Assembly: GCA_013812505.1 (NCBI GenBank)
Contig: JACCTH010000111.1
Span: forward strand, 1-48,379
From: Acidimicrobiia bacterium
GTDB lineage: Bacteria > Actinomycetota > Acidimicrobiia > Spongiisociales > ZC4RG35
Direction of reading: 5' to 3'
DNA length: 48,379 nucleotides
The stretch's first letter is position 1; each line of letters begins with the position of its first letter. Below, one piece after another: positions 1 through 8,201 of the stretch. Under the pieces are notes generated by a model. The model made no database searches. It had not been told where the DNA came from and saw only the letters and a program-made list of their open reading frames with translations. A program made the position numbers and the translations under genes.

Positions 1-94
1 GGATCGACCGGCCGCCCGGCTTCGACCCGGACCTCATCGACCATGGTGACCAGCTTTCGAATCTCCATACCCTCATTCTTGCGTATCCATACCG
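1..94. other. Left edge, no supported gene
   Basis: No gene can be supported here. A minus-strand ATG at 44..42 opens a frame that leaves the window (it begins MVDEVRVEAG), so a gene divergent from the molybdenum hydroxylase could start here. A plus-strand frame is also open from base 3 to about 170. Neither translation is recognised. Confidence 0.3.
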
Positions 95-970
95 GTGTTG
101 GCGGGGGCAGATGTACGCAAGAATGGATCTGTGGATTACCTGGCCCCGTCCGACCTCGATTCCGCCCTGACCGCCGTAGCCGACGGAACGCGGACAGTGA
201 TGGCGGGAGCGACTGACTTCTACCCGGCCCGGGTGGGGCGTCCCTTGACCGAGCCGGTGATCGACATCTCGGGGCTCGACGAGCTTCGGGGAATAACCAT
301 GACGGAGGATTCCTGTCGGATTGGTGCTCTCACCCGCTGGAGCGACATCAGAAAAGCTGATCTGCCGCGGGTCTTCGATGGCTTGCGTCTCGCCGCCTCC
401 GAGATCGGTGGCATTCAGGTGCAAAACGCCGGCACTATCGCCGGCAATCTCTGCAATGCTTCACCGGCTGCGGATGGGATCCCGCCGCTTCTAACCCTCG
501 ACGCTTCGGTGGAGTTGACCTCGCAAGTGGGGCGTCGCGTCGTCCCGCTGCAGGCGTTCCTCACCGGCTACCGGCAGACCGATCTTCGGCCCCATGAGCT
601 CGTGACGGCCGTGATCGTCCCCCGCGGTGTCGAAGAACGATTCTCGGACTTCCAGAAACTCGGATCACGCAGCTATCTCGTCATCTCGATCGTGATGGTG
701 GCGACGGTGATTGAAAGCTCGGCACATGGCACCATCGTTGACTCCCGCATCGCGGTGGGAGCGTGTTCACCAGTGGCACAGAGGCTCACCCAACTCGAGT
801 CCGACCTTCGGGGTCTTAAGAGCAGCGATCGATTGGAAGATCTGCCGAGAATGGATCACGTCAGCGGTCTCGCCCCGATCGATGACGTTCGCGCCACTGC
901 TGCCTATCGCCTCGATGCGACCCTGGCCCTGGTCCGACGATCGCTCCGCCTCTTTTCGGAGTCCCCGTGA
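95..970 (+). CDS. Xanthine dehydrogenase-family FAD-binding subunit
   Basis: This is the FAD subunit of a molybdenum hydroxylase (CoxM/XdhB type); it passes electrons from the iron-sulfur clusters of its partner through FAD to an acceptor. The FAD-binding signatures are AGATDFYP (about residues 37-44) and GGIQVQNAGTIAGNLC (about 105-120), followed by the CO-dehydrogenase flavoprotein C-terminal region. Length (291) is normal. The frame opens with GTG at 95, but a GTG at 131 gives VDYLAPSDLDSAL, which matches the usual family N-terminus better, so the true start may be 131. Its stop overlaps the next gene's GTG by four bases, so the two are translationally coupled and probably form one complex. 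Substrate cannot be read from the sequence. Confidence 0.88.
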   Translation: MLAGADVRKNGSVDYLAPSDLDSALTAVADGTRTVMAGATDFYPARVGRPLTEPVIDISGLDELRGITMTEDSCRIGALTRWSDIRKADLPRVFDGLRLAASEIGGIQVQNAGTIAGNLCNASPAADGIPPLLTLDASVELTSQVGRRVVPLQAFLTGYRQTDLRPHELVTAVIVPRGVEERFSDFQKLGSRSYLVISIVMVATVIESSAHGTIVDSRIAVGACSPVAQRLTQLESDLRGLKSSDRLEDLPRMDHVSGLAPIDDVRATAAYRLDATLALVRRSLRLFSESP

Positions 971-3726
971 CCACAGTCAACTTCTTGGTTAACGGGCAGC
1001 CGGTCGAGGTCGACTCGCCCCCGTTGCGCCGTCTCACCGATGTGCTCCGTGACGACCTTGGCCTCACCGCCACCAAGGTTGGTTGCGAGGCGGGCGACTG
1101 CGGGGCATGCTCGATTTTGCTCGACAACGAGGTAGTCAACGGCTGCACGGTTCCGGTCGGTCGCCTACGCGGGCACGAGGTCGTCACTTTGGAAGGACTC
1201 GACGCCTCGGGTCGGATCGAGCGCCTTCAGCGATCATTTCTCCATCACGGTGCCGCCCAATGCGGCATCTGCACGCCCGGGATGTTGGTAGCCGCCGCCG
1301 GGCTCCTAGACACCAACCCCGCCCCCGACGAACAAGCGGTAAAGGACGGGCTCGGTGGGGTGCTGTGCCGGTGCACCGGCTATCGCAAGATCATCGATGC
1401 TGTCATCGCCGCTCCCAATTTTGAGGAGGAGCCGATACGAGCTCCGGAAGGAAAGGCGGTGGGTCAGCGGGTGCCGCGGGTGGACGGCGTCCCCAAGGTG
1501 CGGGGCACCGACATCTTTGGCGCGGATTGGTCTCCACCCGGGGCGCTGGTGGCGCGGGTCATCCGCTCTCCGTATCCCCGAGCCTCGTTTGAATTCGGCG
1601 ACCTCCAGGCCTTCGTCGAATCCCACGAAGGACTCGTAGCGGTCTTCACCGCCACAGACATTCCCGGCCGGAATTGGTTTGGAGTGATCGTGCCTCTCGC
1701 CGACCAGCCGGTTTTCGCCGAGGGGGAAGCGCGCTACCGGGGCGAGGCGGTGGCGCTGGTGGTCGGCGAGCCCGCGCCGATGGATGCCATTGATCTTGCA
1801 ACTTTTCCGATCGACTGGACAGAGCTGCCGGCCCTGATGTCGACTGAGGAGGCTTTGGCCGATGGCGCCCCTCTCCTCCATCCGACTCGGCAACAGAACG
1901 TTTTGATTCGGGGCCGGGTTGAGCGGGGTGATCTCGACGCCGCGTTCGCCTCTGCCGACAAGGTGATCGAAGGCGAGTTCGCGACCGGCTTCATCGAGCA
2001 CGCCTATATCGAACCGGAAGCGGGATTTGCCCGCCGGATCGGAGACCGCATCGAGGTCCATGTCACCACCCAGACGCCGCACATGGATCTCATCGAAGTG
2101 GCGGAGATCCTTGCTCTCGATCCTGCCCAGGTGCGAATCGTCCCTACGGCGGTGGGAGGCGGGTTTGGGGGAAAGCTCGACATCTCCCTTCAACCGTTTC
2201 TCGCGTTGGCCGCCTGGAATCTCGATCGACCTGTGCGGATGACCTACACCAGACCAGAGTCGATGATGTCGACCACCAAGCGCCACCCCGCGCAGATGAA
2301 AGTGCGGGTGGGGGCGACCGCGGAGGGGAGGCTTCTGGCGATGGACTTCGAAGCCATCTTCAACACCGGCGCCTATGCCTCCTGGGGACCGACGGTCGCC
2401 AATCGGGTGCCCATTCACGCCGGCGGACCCTATGTCTATGAGGCCTACCGGGCCCGGACCGCGGCAGTGCACACCAACTGCCCGCCCTCAGGTGCCTTTC
2501 GCGGTTTCGGGGTGCCGCAAGCGGCGATCGCCCAGGAATGTCTGTTCGACGAAGTGGCCGATGCGGTCGGCATCGACCGGCTCGAGTTCAGGCTCCGCAA
2601 CGCCCTCACCGCTCACCAACCCACTGTCACCGGTCAGGTATTCGAAGCGGGAGTGGGTTATGTCGATTGTCTCGAGGCATTGGCGCCGATCTGGCAAAGG
2701 GCCCGGGCGGAAGCCGCCTCCTTCAACGAGCGCGGGAATGGAAGGCGGCGAGGGGTAGGGGTCGCGGGCCTGTGGTACGGATGCGGAAACACCGCTCTCC
2801 CCAACCCTTCCACGATCAAAGTTGGACTCGATAGGGAAGGACGGTTCGTTCTCTTTCAGGGCGCAGTTGACATCGGCCAGGGGGCCAACACCGTTATCAG
2901 CCAGATCTTTGCCGATGCGGTGGGGGTGCCACTCGAGTCGATGATCCGGGTCGGGGCCGACACCGATACCACTCCCGATGCGGGCAAGACTTCCGCCTCC
3001 CGCCAGACCTATATCAGCGGCAATGCCGCCTTTGCCGCCGGCCAGTCGCTGCGCAAGCAATTGCTTGCCCTAGTCGGTGCGTCGGAGGAATCGTCCTTCG
3101 AAGTCGACGGCTCGCAGCTCCTCGTCCACGACCGGGGCGAGGTGAAACGACTCGATCTCGGCGCCTTGCCGGTAATCGAGGGGGACCTGGTGGCAGTGGC
3201 GATGGCCACATATGACCCTCCCACCACTCAACTCGATGAGATGGGTCAAGGCGAACCGTACGCCGTCTACGGATTCGGTGCCCAGCTCACCGAATTAGAA
3301 GTCGACCTGGAATTGGGAACCGTTCGCCTACTGAAGTTCACCGCCGCCCACGACGTCGGGCGGGCAGTGAACCCCGGGCTCTTGGAGGGCCAAATCGAGG
3401 GTGGCATCGCGCAGGGAATCGGCATGGCGCTGATGGAGGAGTACATCCCCGGCCGCACCGACAACCTCCATGACTACCTGATACCCACTATCGGTGATGT
3501 GCCCGAAGTCGTGAGCATCCTGGTGGAATCGAACGACCCGCGGGGGCCGTACGGTGCCAAGGGAATCGGTGAGCACTCCCTGATTCCCACCGCTCCTTCG
3601 ATCCTCAACGCGCTGCGTGATGCCATCGGGGTCGGTATCCGAAAGCTGCCGGCCACCCCCGATCGGGTCCTTGCGGCAATTCGATCAGCGCAGCGGTTCG
3701 ACGATGTGGCGGGTAATCAGCTCTAG
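967..3726 (+). CDS. Molybdenum hydroxylase, fused [2Fe-2S] and molybdopterin subunit
   Basis: A 919-residue xanthine dehydrogenase / aldehyde oxidase-family protein that hydroxylates an N-heterocycle or aldehyde. The N-terminus is a plant-type ferredoxin domain (C40, C45, C48, C60), then the alpha-helical [2Fe-2S] domain (C99, C102, C134, C136 in QCGICTPGM and CRCTGY). From about residue 165 comes the molybdopterin region, with VGGGFGGK, GAFRGFG and the GAKGIGE motif carrying the likely catalytic Glu869. Small and large subunits are separate genes in many bacterial enzymes; here they are fused, like the roughly 907-residue MOP aldehyde oxidoreductase, but with a separate FAD subunit upstream. 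The start is GTG within the upstream stop. The 3' end overlaps the convergent LLM gene by 42 bases. Xanthine, nicotinate-like or aldehyde substrates are all possible. Confidence 0.88.
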   Translation: MTTVNFLVNGQPVEVDSPPLRRLTDVLRDDLGLTATKVGCEAGDCGACSILLDNEVVNGCTVPVGRLRGHEVVTLEGLDASGRIERLQRSFLHHGAAQCGICTPGMLVAAAGLLDTNPAPDEQAVKDGLGGVLCRCTGYRKIIDAVIAAPNFEEEPIRAPEGKAVGQRVPRVDGVPKVRGTDIFGADWSPPGALVARVIRSPYPRASFEFGDLQAFVESHEGLVAVFTATDIPGRNWFGVIVPLADQPVFAEGEARYRGEAVALVVGEPAPMDAIDLATFPIDWTELPALMSTEEALADGAPLLHPTRQQNVLIRGRVERGDLDAAFASADKVIEGEFATGFIEHAYIEPEAGFARRIGDRIEVHVTTQTPHMDLIEVAEILALDPAQVRIVPTAVGGGFGGKLDISLQPFLALAAWNLDRPVRMTYTRPESMMSTTKRHPAQMKVRVGATAEGRLLAMDFEAIFNTGAYASWGPTVANRVPIHAGGPYVYEAYRARTAAVHTNCPPSGAFRGFGVPQAAIAQECLFDEVADAVGIDRLEFRLRNALTAHQPTVTGQVFEAGVGYVDCLEALAPIWQRARAEAASFNERGNGRRRGVGVAGLWYGCGNTALPNPSTIKVGLDREGRFVLFQGAVDIGQGANTVISQIFADAVGVPLESMIRVGADTDTTPDAGKTSASRQTYISGNAAFAAGQSLRKQLLALVGASEESSFEVDGSQLLVHDRGEVKRLDLGALPVIEGDLVAVAMATYDPPTTQLDEMGQGEPYAVYGFGAQLTELEVDLELGTVRLLKFTAAHDVGRAVNPGLLEGQIEGGIAQGIGMALMEEYIPGRTDNLHDYLIPTIGDVPEVVSILVESNDPRGPYGAKGIGEHSLIPTAPSILNALRDAIGVGIRKLPATPDRVLAAIRSAQRFDDVAGNQL

Positions 3727-4671
3727 CTGGGCAGGGTCTTTGACCAACGGAGTCAGGATCAAGTACTGGAGGCCGGCTCCGCGCAGTGACTCGATGGCGG
3801 CGAGCAAGTCGTCGATCGTTCCGGTCAGATAGGAGGCCCGGAGGTCTTCTTCGGTGCGATGGGCACCCATGATCTCGAGGAAATGCGGCATCTGCTCGGC
3901 GAGGGCCTTCTCCCGATCGGGTTCTTCGGTGACATGGAGGAACTGGGTGGCGCCGAAGGTCAGGGTGGCCGGGTCACGGCCCCGGGCGGTCAAGTGTTCC
4001 TGGACGACCCGCCAATCATTGGCCACATCGGCGGGGTCGCTGCCACTCGACCGGGCCATCCACCCGTCCGCCTTCAAAATCCGATCAAGCACCCCGGGGG
4101 CGATGAAGGGTTTGTCTGGGGTGTCGGGGGCGTGGGTCAGGGTGCCGCCGGCGATCCAAACCGGCGGGGGATCCGGTACCCGCGGATAGATCGTCAGCTC
4201 GCTCGTCTGCCAGTAGCGGCCCGAGAAGGAGACGGCTTCTTCGGTCAGGAGGAGACGGATGAGCTCGAGCGCCTCGTCGGTCCGGGTTCCCCGCTGCTTG
4301 AGCAGCACCCCGACTGCGGCAAACTCGTCCGGATCCCACCCCACAGCCACCCCGAAGCGAAGCCGTCCACCCGAGATTTGGTGAACCGACGCGATCTCTT
4401 TGGCGAGGGTGACCGGATGGCGGAGAGGGAGGACCAAGGCGGCAGTCCCCAAGCCAACCCGACTGGTTACTGCCGCGGCGGCGGAGAGGGTGGCGAGCGC
4501 GTCGAGCCATGACACCCCGTAGACGCCCTTCGAGACGAGCAGATGGTCGATGACCCAAATGTCCTCGTAAGGAAGCGCGTCTATCCGCCGGCAGTAGTCG
4601 AGCAGGTCTCGGGAATCCTGATAAGTGAGGCCGGGTGGCGCGTAGGACGGAATGCGCAGCCCGAAACGCAA
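3685..4671 (-). CDS. LLM-class flavin-dependent oxidoreductase
   Basis: A luciferase-like monooxygenase-family enzyme, probably using FMN or F420. The protein begins LRFGLRIPSYAPPG and shows a TIM-barrel series typical of the actinobacterial F420-dependent group: DIWVIDHLL, VGLGTAALVLPLRHP, GGRLRFGVAVGWDPDEF and PPVWIAGG. The chosen start is the TTG at 4671, preceded by a GGCCAGGG-like ribosome site; an upstream in-frame extension to 4749 is low-complexity and does not look like family sequence. Length from 4671 is about 328, normal for the family. The 3' end overlaps the 3' end of the molybdenum hydroxylase by 42 bases in convergent orientation. Substrate unknown. Confidence 0.82.
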   Translation of the reverse strand: MRFGLRIPSYAPPGLTYQDSRDLLDYCRRIDALPYEDIWVIDHLLVSKGVYGVSWLDALATLSAAAAVTSRVGLGTAALVLPLRHPVTLAKEIASVHQISGGRLRFGVAVGWDPDEFAAVGVLLKQRGTRTDEALELIRLLLTEEAVSFSGRYWQTSELTIYPRVPDPPPVWIAGGTLTHAPDTPDKPFIAPGVLDRILKADGWMARSSGSDPADVANDWRVVQEHLTARGRDPATLTFGATQFLHVTEEPDREKALAEQMPHFLEIMGAHRTEEDLRASYLTGTIDDLLAAIESLRGAGLQYLILTPLVKDPAQLELITRHIVEPLR

Positions 4672-4853
4672 TTTGCCCTGGCCGCCGCTCTTGCCCACAA
4701 CTCCGAAGAGAGTACTTCTTCGTCTGGAGCTGACCCTGCTTACGGACACCTACCTTGTGGGCGAGCCGCTTCCCGCCCGGCTGCGGCACGAGTTCAAGAC
4801 TGGATCGAAGACCGGCCCGGGCACTTACCTCTTCGATCGCTGACCCCGCGACC

Positions 4854-6206
4854 TCAGCCGAGGACTTCCCGAAGCTTGGCAGCGAACGCGTCAGGGTCGC
4901 CTTGCTGGCCATACTCGCCGCCGAGGAACCCCCCGTGATGGCTCGGGAAGGTGACGGCGGACTTTCCGAGCCGTTCGGCGACACCTTTCGCCGCGCGATG
5001 GGCGAGCTCTCCTTCCGATTCGGCGCCGGCGGCGAGCACGATCCGGGTCGGAGCCTGGGCTAGCGCCTCGAAGTCGAACTCATAGGAGGTGCCGGCAACG
5101 AGGTTCTGGCCGAGCAACACGTCGTCGCGCGTGCCGTCATCGTCGGTCGGCATGCCGAACATCGCCGGATCAACCGGCTGGTCGGCGAAGTCGGTCGGAA
5201 CCTCGCCCTTGTTGCTAGCCAGAGCGATGAACTTGGCCATGCCCCACCCCATGCCCTGCTTTTGGTAGGTCTCGCTGACGTTGCGGGTGGCGGCTAGCGC
5301 CGCTTCGCGATCCGGCAAGACGTGCACGGCCGGAGGCTCGTGGGCGATCAGGTTTTGCACCAGCTCAGGGTGCTTTGCGACCAGAACCAGCGCGTTGACC
5401 GCCCCGCCACTGCTGGCAAAGATGTCGACCGCTCCCGCGTCGAGCGTTGTGATCAAACGGTGCAGATCATCGGCGTGCTCGTCGGGGTTCGATGGCGAGG
5501 CGGGATCGGTCGTGATGCTTCGTTCGCTCCCCCGAGGGTCGTAGGTGACCAGGCTGCGGTCGGAGAAGTGCTTTGACAATGTGCCAAAGCCGGCGGCTCC
5601 CATCGGTGAGCCGATCAGCAGCAGCATGGGTTTGGTGCTGGCGGGGTTGTGACGGACGTCGTAGCTGAGCACCGCTCCCGGAACTTCGAGGGTGTGGGTT
5701 TCCGGTTCAGGGAGGTTGTCGCTCGCCAGCACCGCTTTGATCTGGCCGATCGCCTGTTTCATCCCCTCCTCCATACCCATCGCCAGGACCTGTTCCATCG
5801 CCTCGGCCGAAGGGAAGAGGCTTTCGATCTCCAGGGAGGTGCGGCCATTGCCAACGTCGGTGATCCGGACCCGGGCTTCCGTGGCGGGAAGGTCGGTGTT
5901 GGGGGTGCCATCGTCGTTGGCGAAGCCGTCGTTAAACACCAGCAGATGCGGCGGGTCGACCTTGGTGATTTCCCAGTAGCCGCGGGGCTGATCGCCCTCG
6001 GGGCCGGTCATGTGGTATTCGACTCGACCTCCGGGCTCGAGGTCATGAGTGGTGACCGTGGCGGGATAGGTGGGCGGGCCCCACCATCGCTCGAGCTGGC
6101 GGGGATCGGCCCACAGCTGCCACACCCGCTCCGGTGTGGCATCAAATTCGGTGCTCATGGTCATGGTCAGGGCCTTCTGGTCCTTGCGGACGGCGGTTGC
6201 GGTCAT
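4854..6206 (-). CDS. SRPBCC (AHSA1-like) domain fused to alpha/beta hydrolase
   Basis: A 450-residue two-domain protein. Residues about 15-160 are an AHSA1/SRPBCC lipid-binding fold (TEFDATPERVWQLWADP, ERWWGPP, then a C-terminal helix). Residues about 170-450 are an alpha/beta hydrolase with oxyanion strand LLLIGSPMG, VTYDPRGSERS, nucleophile motif ASSGG (Ser266) and a C-terminal SHHGGFLGG histidine. The start is ATG 6206, preceded by AAGGGAGA at good spacing; it overlaps the stop of the upstream ArsR gene as ATGA, so translation is coupled. ArsR plus AHSA1 pairs are common in actinobacteria; the added hydrolase is less usual. Ligand and substrate unknown; cytoplasmic, no signal peptide. Confidence 0.82.
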   Translation of the reverse strand: MTATAVRKDQKALTMTMSTEFDATPERVWQLWADPRQLERWWGPPTYPATVTTHDLEPGGRVEYHMTGPEGDQPRGYWEITKVDPPHLLVFNDGFANDDGTPNTDLPATEARVRITDVGNGRTSLEIESLFPSAEAMEQVLAMGMEEGMKQAIGQIKAVLASDNLPEPETHTLEVPGAVLSYDVRHNPASTKPMLLLIGSPMGAAGFGTLSKHFSDRSLVTYDPRGSERSITTDPASPSNPDEHADDLHRLITTLDAGAVDIFASSGGAVNALVLVAKHPELVQNLIAHEPPAVHVLPDREAALAATRNVSETYQKQGMGWGMAKFIALASNKGEVPTDFADQPVDPAMFGMPTDDDGTRDDVLLGQNLVAGTSYEFDFEALAQAPTRIVLAAGAESEGELAHRAAKGVAERLGKSAVTFPSHHGGFLGGEYGQQGDPDAFAAKLREVLG

Positions 6207-6532
6207 GGTTGGGTCTCCCTTTCGAGGATGTTGGTCATGCGGTCGAAGCGACCGCGCCACAGCACTTGGTATTCGTCGAGGAGGCTTCGCGCCACTCCCA
6301 GCCGCTCGACGTTGGTGCGGACGACCTTGCGCCGTCCGCGGCGATCCTTGATGACGAGGCCGGCTCGTTCGAGGATGGCGATGTGCTTTTGCACGGCCGC
6401 AAAGCTCATCGGGTAGTGCTCGGCCAACTCGGCCACTCCCTCGCCCCCTTCGATTGCCCGCCGGACGATGTCACGCCGCGTCACATCGGCGAGAGCCGAG
6501 AACACCCGATCGACGTCTTCCGTTCGCATCAT
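6203..6532 (-). CDS. ArsR-family transcriptional repressor
   Basis: A winged-helix regulator of about 109 residues: VFSALADVTRRDIVRRAIEGG, AELAEHYPMSFAAVQKHI (recognition helix) and AGLVIKDRRGRRKVV (wing). No metal-binding Cys motif is present, so it is probably not a metal sensor. The frame can begin at 6544, but that codon lies in the spacer of the operator palindrome. ATG 6532 is preferred because a TTGACA/TATGGT promoter puts the -10 box seven bases upstream, implying a leaderless transcript. It is coupled to the downstream SRPBCC-hydrolase and very probably represses its own operon by occupying the palindrome between the promoter boxes and the start. Confidence 0.88.
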   Translation of the reverse strand: MMRTEDVDRVFSALADVTRRDIVRRAIEGGEGVAELAEHYPMSFAAVQKHIAILERAGLVIKDRRGRRKVVRTNVERLGVARSLLDEYQVLWRGRFDRMTNILERETQP

Positions 6533-6568
6533 TGATACAACCATACGGTTGTATCAATGGAATGTCAA
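6530..6568 (-). promoter_or_regulatory. Promoter and 13-bp palindromic ArsR operator
   Basis: Read on the minus strand, TTGACA (6568-6563) and TATGGT (6545-6540) are separated by 17 bases. A perfect inverted repeat, CATTGATACAACC (6530-6542) and GGTTGTATCAATG (6547-6559) with four bases between, covers the -10 box and the start codon. A repressor dimer bound here would block polymerase, giving negative autoregulation. Confidence 0.85.
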
Positions 6569-6798
6569 CCCAGCTTTGTCGCTAGCAGGAGAGCGCTCCA
6601 GGAATTCGTTCGCCGGATCAAGGTGCCACAGATTCTTGGTCTTGCCGGGTCGGGCCTTTGGGAAGGACCCCGCCGAGATGCGCGCTGAATTTCGCGGCGG
6701 TCGGGTGGCCGCGGTCCCGCTGACAGCTCCGTCTGGCTCCACTGACGGAGCTTTGGGATGATCAAGCAGCTCGTCGCACGGGTGCTACAAATGCCTTC

Positions 6799-7053
6799 AT
6801 GGCAAGAGTGATCACCCAGCGACAGCTCCGTAACGAGAATGGTGAAATCATGAGAGCCCTAGATCAGGGACAATCTTTCATCGTCACTCGCAATGCGGTG
6901 CCGGTTGCGCAGCTTTCACCGATCAAAGCCCGAGAATTCGTATCCCGAGAACTCGTCGCAACGATCCTTGAACAAGCTCCCCAAGTGAAGGCAGAACCGT
7001 TTCGCCAAGACGTGGATCGGCTCTTGGATCAGACGCCAACCCCCCGTGCCTGA
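6799..7053 (+). CDS. Phd/YefM-type antitoxin
   Basis: An 84-residue antitoxin. The N-terminal half has the Phd fold signature (VITQRQLRNENGEIMRALDQGQ, then FIVTRNAVPVAQLSPI), which binds operator DNA; the C-terminal part (QVKAEPFRQDVDRLLDQ) would neutralise the toxin. It overlaps the start of the adjacent PIN toxin by eight bases, the usual antitoxin-first order. A TACAAA box (about 6785) sits just upstream of the ATG. Confidence 0.85.
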   Translation: MARVITQRQLRNENGEIMRALDQGQSFIVTRNAVPVAQLSPIKAREFVSRELVATILEQAPQVKAEPFRQDVDRLLDQTPTPRA

Positions 7054-7453
7054 TCCAAGATCGCAGGGACTCATTGACACGTCGGTCATCATTGGGCTGT
7101 CGGCAGATGAAGCCAATCGACTCCCGTTAGCTATTGCGGTATCCGCGATCTCGATGGCGGAGCTGGCAGCCGGACCGCACGCGACCAGCGATCCGGCCGA
7201 ACGAGCCCGGCGTCAAGACCGGCTGCAGCGAACAGAGTCCGCGTTCGAGTCGCTGCCTTTCGACGGCGCAGCCGCTCGTGCATACGGAGAAATCTACGCC
7301 GCGGTTCAGGCGAGCGGACGTAAGGCTCGGGGGCTGCGAGCCATAGATCTCCTCATCGCTGCCACCGCCCGAGCTCGCGGCCTTCCCCTGTACACGCGTA
7401 ATCCGGCCGACTTTGCTGAACTCGACGACCTGATCGATGTAGTAACTCTCTGA
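7046..7453 (+). CDS. PIN-domain ribonuclease toxin (VapC family)
   Basis: A 135-residue PIN-domain toxin expected to cleave RNA with a metal-dependent acidic site. The acidic residues appear as LIDTSVIIG, SAISMAELAAG and AIDLLIAATARARGLPLYTRN, followed by PADF. All expected positions are present, so it looks intact. The start is GTG inside the 3' end of the Phd-type antitoxin gene. It pairs with the upstream gene as a type II toxin-antitoxin module. Confidence 0.88.
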   Translation: MPDPRSQGLIDTSVIIGLSADEANRLPLAIAVSAISMAELAAGPHATSDPAERARRQDRLQRTESAFESLPFDGAAARAYGEIYAAVQASGRKARGLRAIDLLIAATARARGLPLYTRNPADFAELDDLIDVVTL

Positions 7454-7965
7454 TTCGGGCCGATTCGATTGCGGACCCGTGCGAACTTCCTCGATCAGCC
7501 TTGCTGATCGCTGAGAAATGTCAGAAAAGTCGGCCCGCCATCCGCTTGCTGGGGTTGGAGGTCATTACGGGTCCTTTCGTGTCCGAGATCGCCGGGTTGC
7601 GACCTACCCAGCACTATCCGAAAGCCCGCTTACAGATCGCTTATATCCCATGCCGATCGGTGTTTTCGACGCCGGGACCATCCAGCAAGTTCTTCGCCCA
7701 ATCGTCGGATCTAGGCGAATGATTGCCTTGGAACCACTCGGGTCTGGGAGACTTCTAAGACGGCCGGCGACTAGAATGGGACAGAGCGTCACGCTCAATG
7801 CGTGCAGCGCCTTCTTCGCTCTCCGATCCGTCGGGTGGAGTTTCCGCTGGCTCTGCATGGCGAGGACTTCCGAGCAACGGCAGAGGACCGAGTTGCAGAC
7901 GGTTCACGATCAAAAGGAGCACAGATGTCCCAGCTCACTATGAACCAGCCTGCTGAGCGTGTGAG
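7454..7965. other. Intergenic, nothing recognised
   Basis: About 510 bases after the Phd-VapC module. A plus-strand frame is open at 7518-7943 and a minus-strand one at 7604-7858, but neither translation has recognisable motifs or a convincing ribosome site. No repeat or terminator with a T-tract was seen. Confidence 0.4.
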
Positions 7966-8151
7966 GTGAAATCCTCCGACAAGAGAGCTCACGACGGTAA
8001 CCGGCAGCGGTGCATCGGGTGTGGACACCCCCGAGTCGAGCATCGGAGCGTCGCTTGTTCTGTGCCCAAGTGCGCTTGTATTCAGTACTTGGCGCAGGCT
8101 GAGGAGCTGGCCAAAACGCCGACACAGCCGGCCAAAACGCCGACACAGTAG
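7966..8151 (+). CDS. Small cysteine-rich putative zinc-binding protein
   Basis: A possible 61-residue protein starting at GTG 7966. The core RCIGCGHPRVEHRS followed by CSVPKCACIQYL places Cys-x2-Cys-Gly-His, His, Cys and Cys-x-Cys in a spacing that could bind zinc, a pattern seen in small actinobacterial zinc-ribbon-like proteins. The C-terminus is an in-frame tandem repeat AKTPTQP/AKTPTQ. It precedes the DNA ligase by 50 bases on the same strand. No function is assigned; it could be spurious. Confidence 0.45.
   Translation: MKSSDKRAHDGNRQRCIGCGHPRVEHRSVACSVPKCACIQYLAQAEELAKTPTQPAKTPTQ
8109..8148 (+). repeat. 21-bp tandem repeat, two copies
   Basis: GGCCAAAACGCCGACACAG occurs at 8109-8127 and again at 8130-8148, a perfect 19-base match with period 21. 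It encodes the repeated AKTPTQ tail of the small Cys-rich protein. Confidence 0.8.
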
Positions 8152-8201
8152 CGGTAAGCGCCGTTAGCAGGCGTCAAGGTCGCGTTTTACGGTTCAAAGG
8201 A

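Noticed and set aside
1306-2472. Long minus-strand frame opposite the molybdenum hydroxylase
   Set aside because: It is the complement of a motif-rich coding region; the translation has no family features and the codon bias is that of the plus-strand gene.
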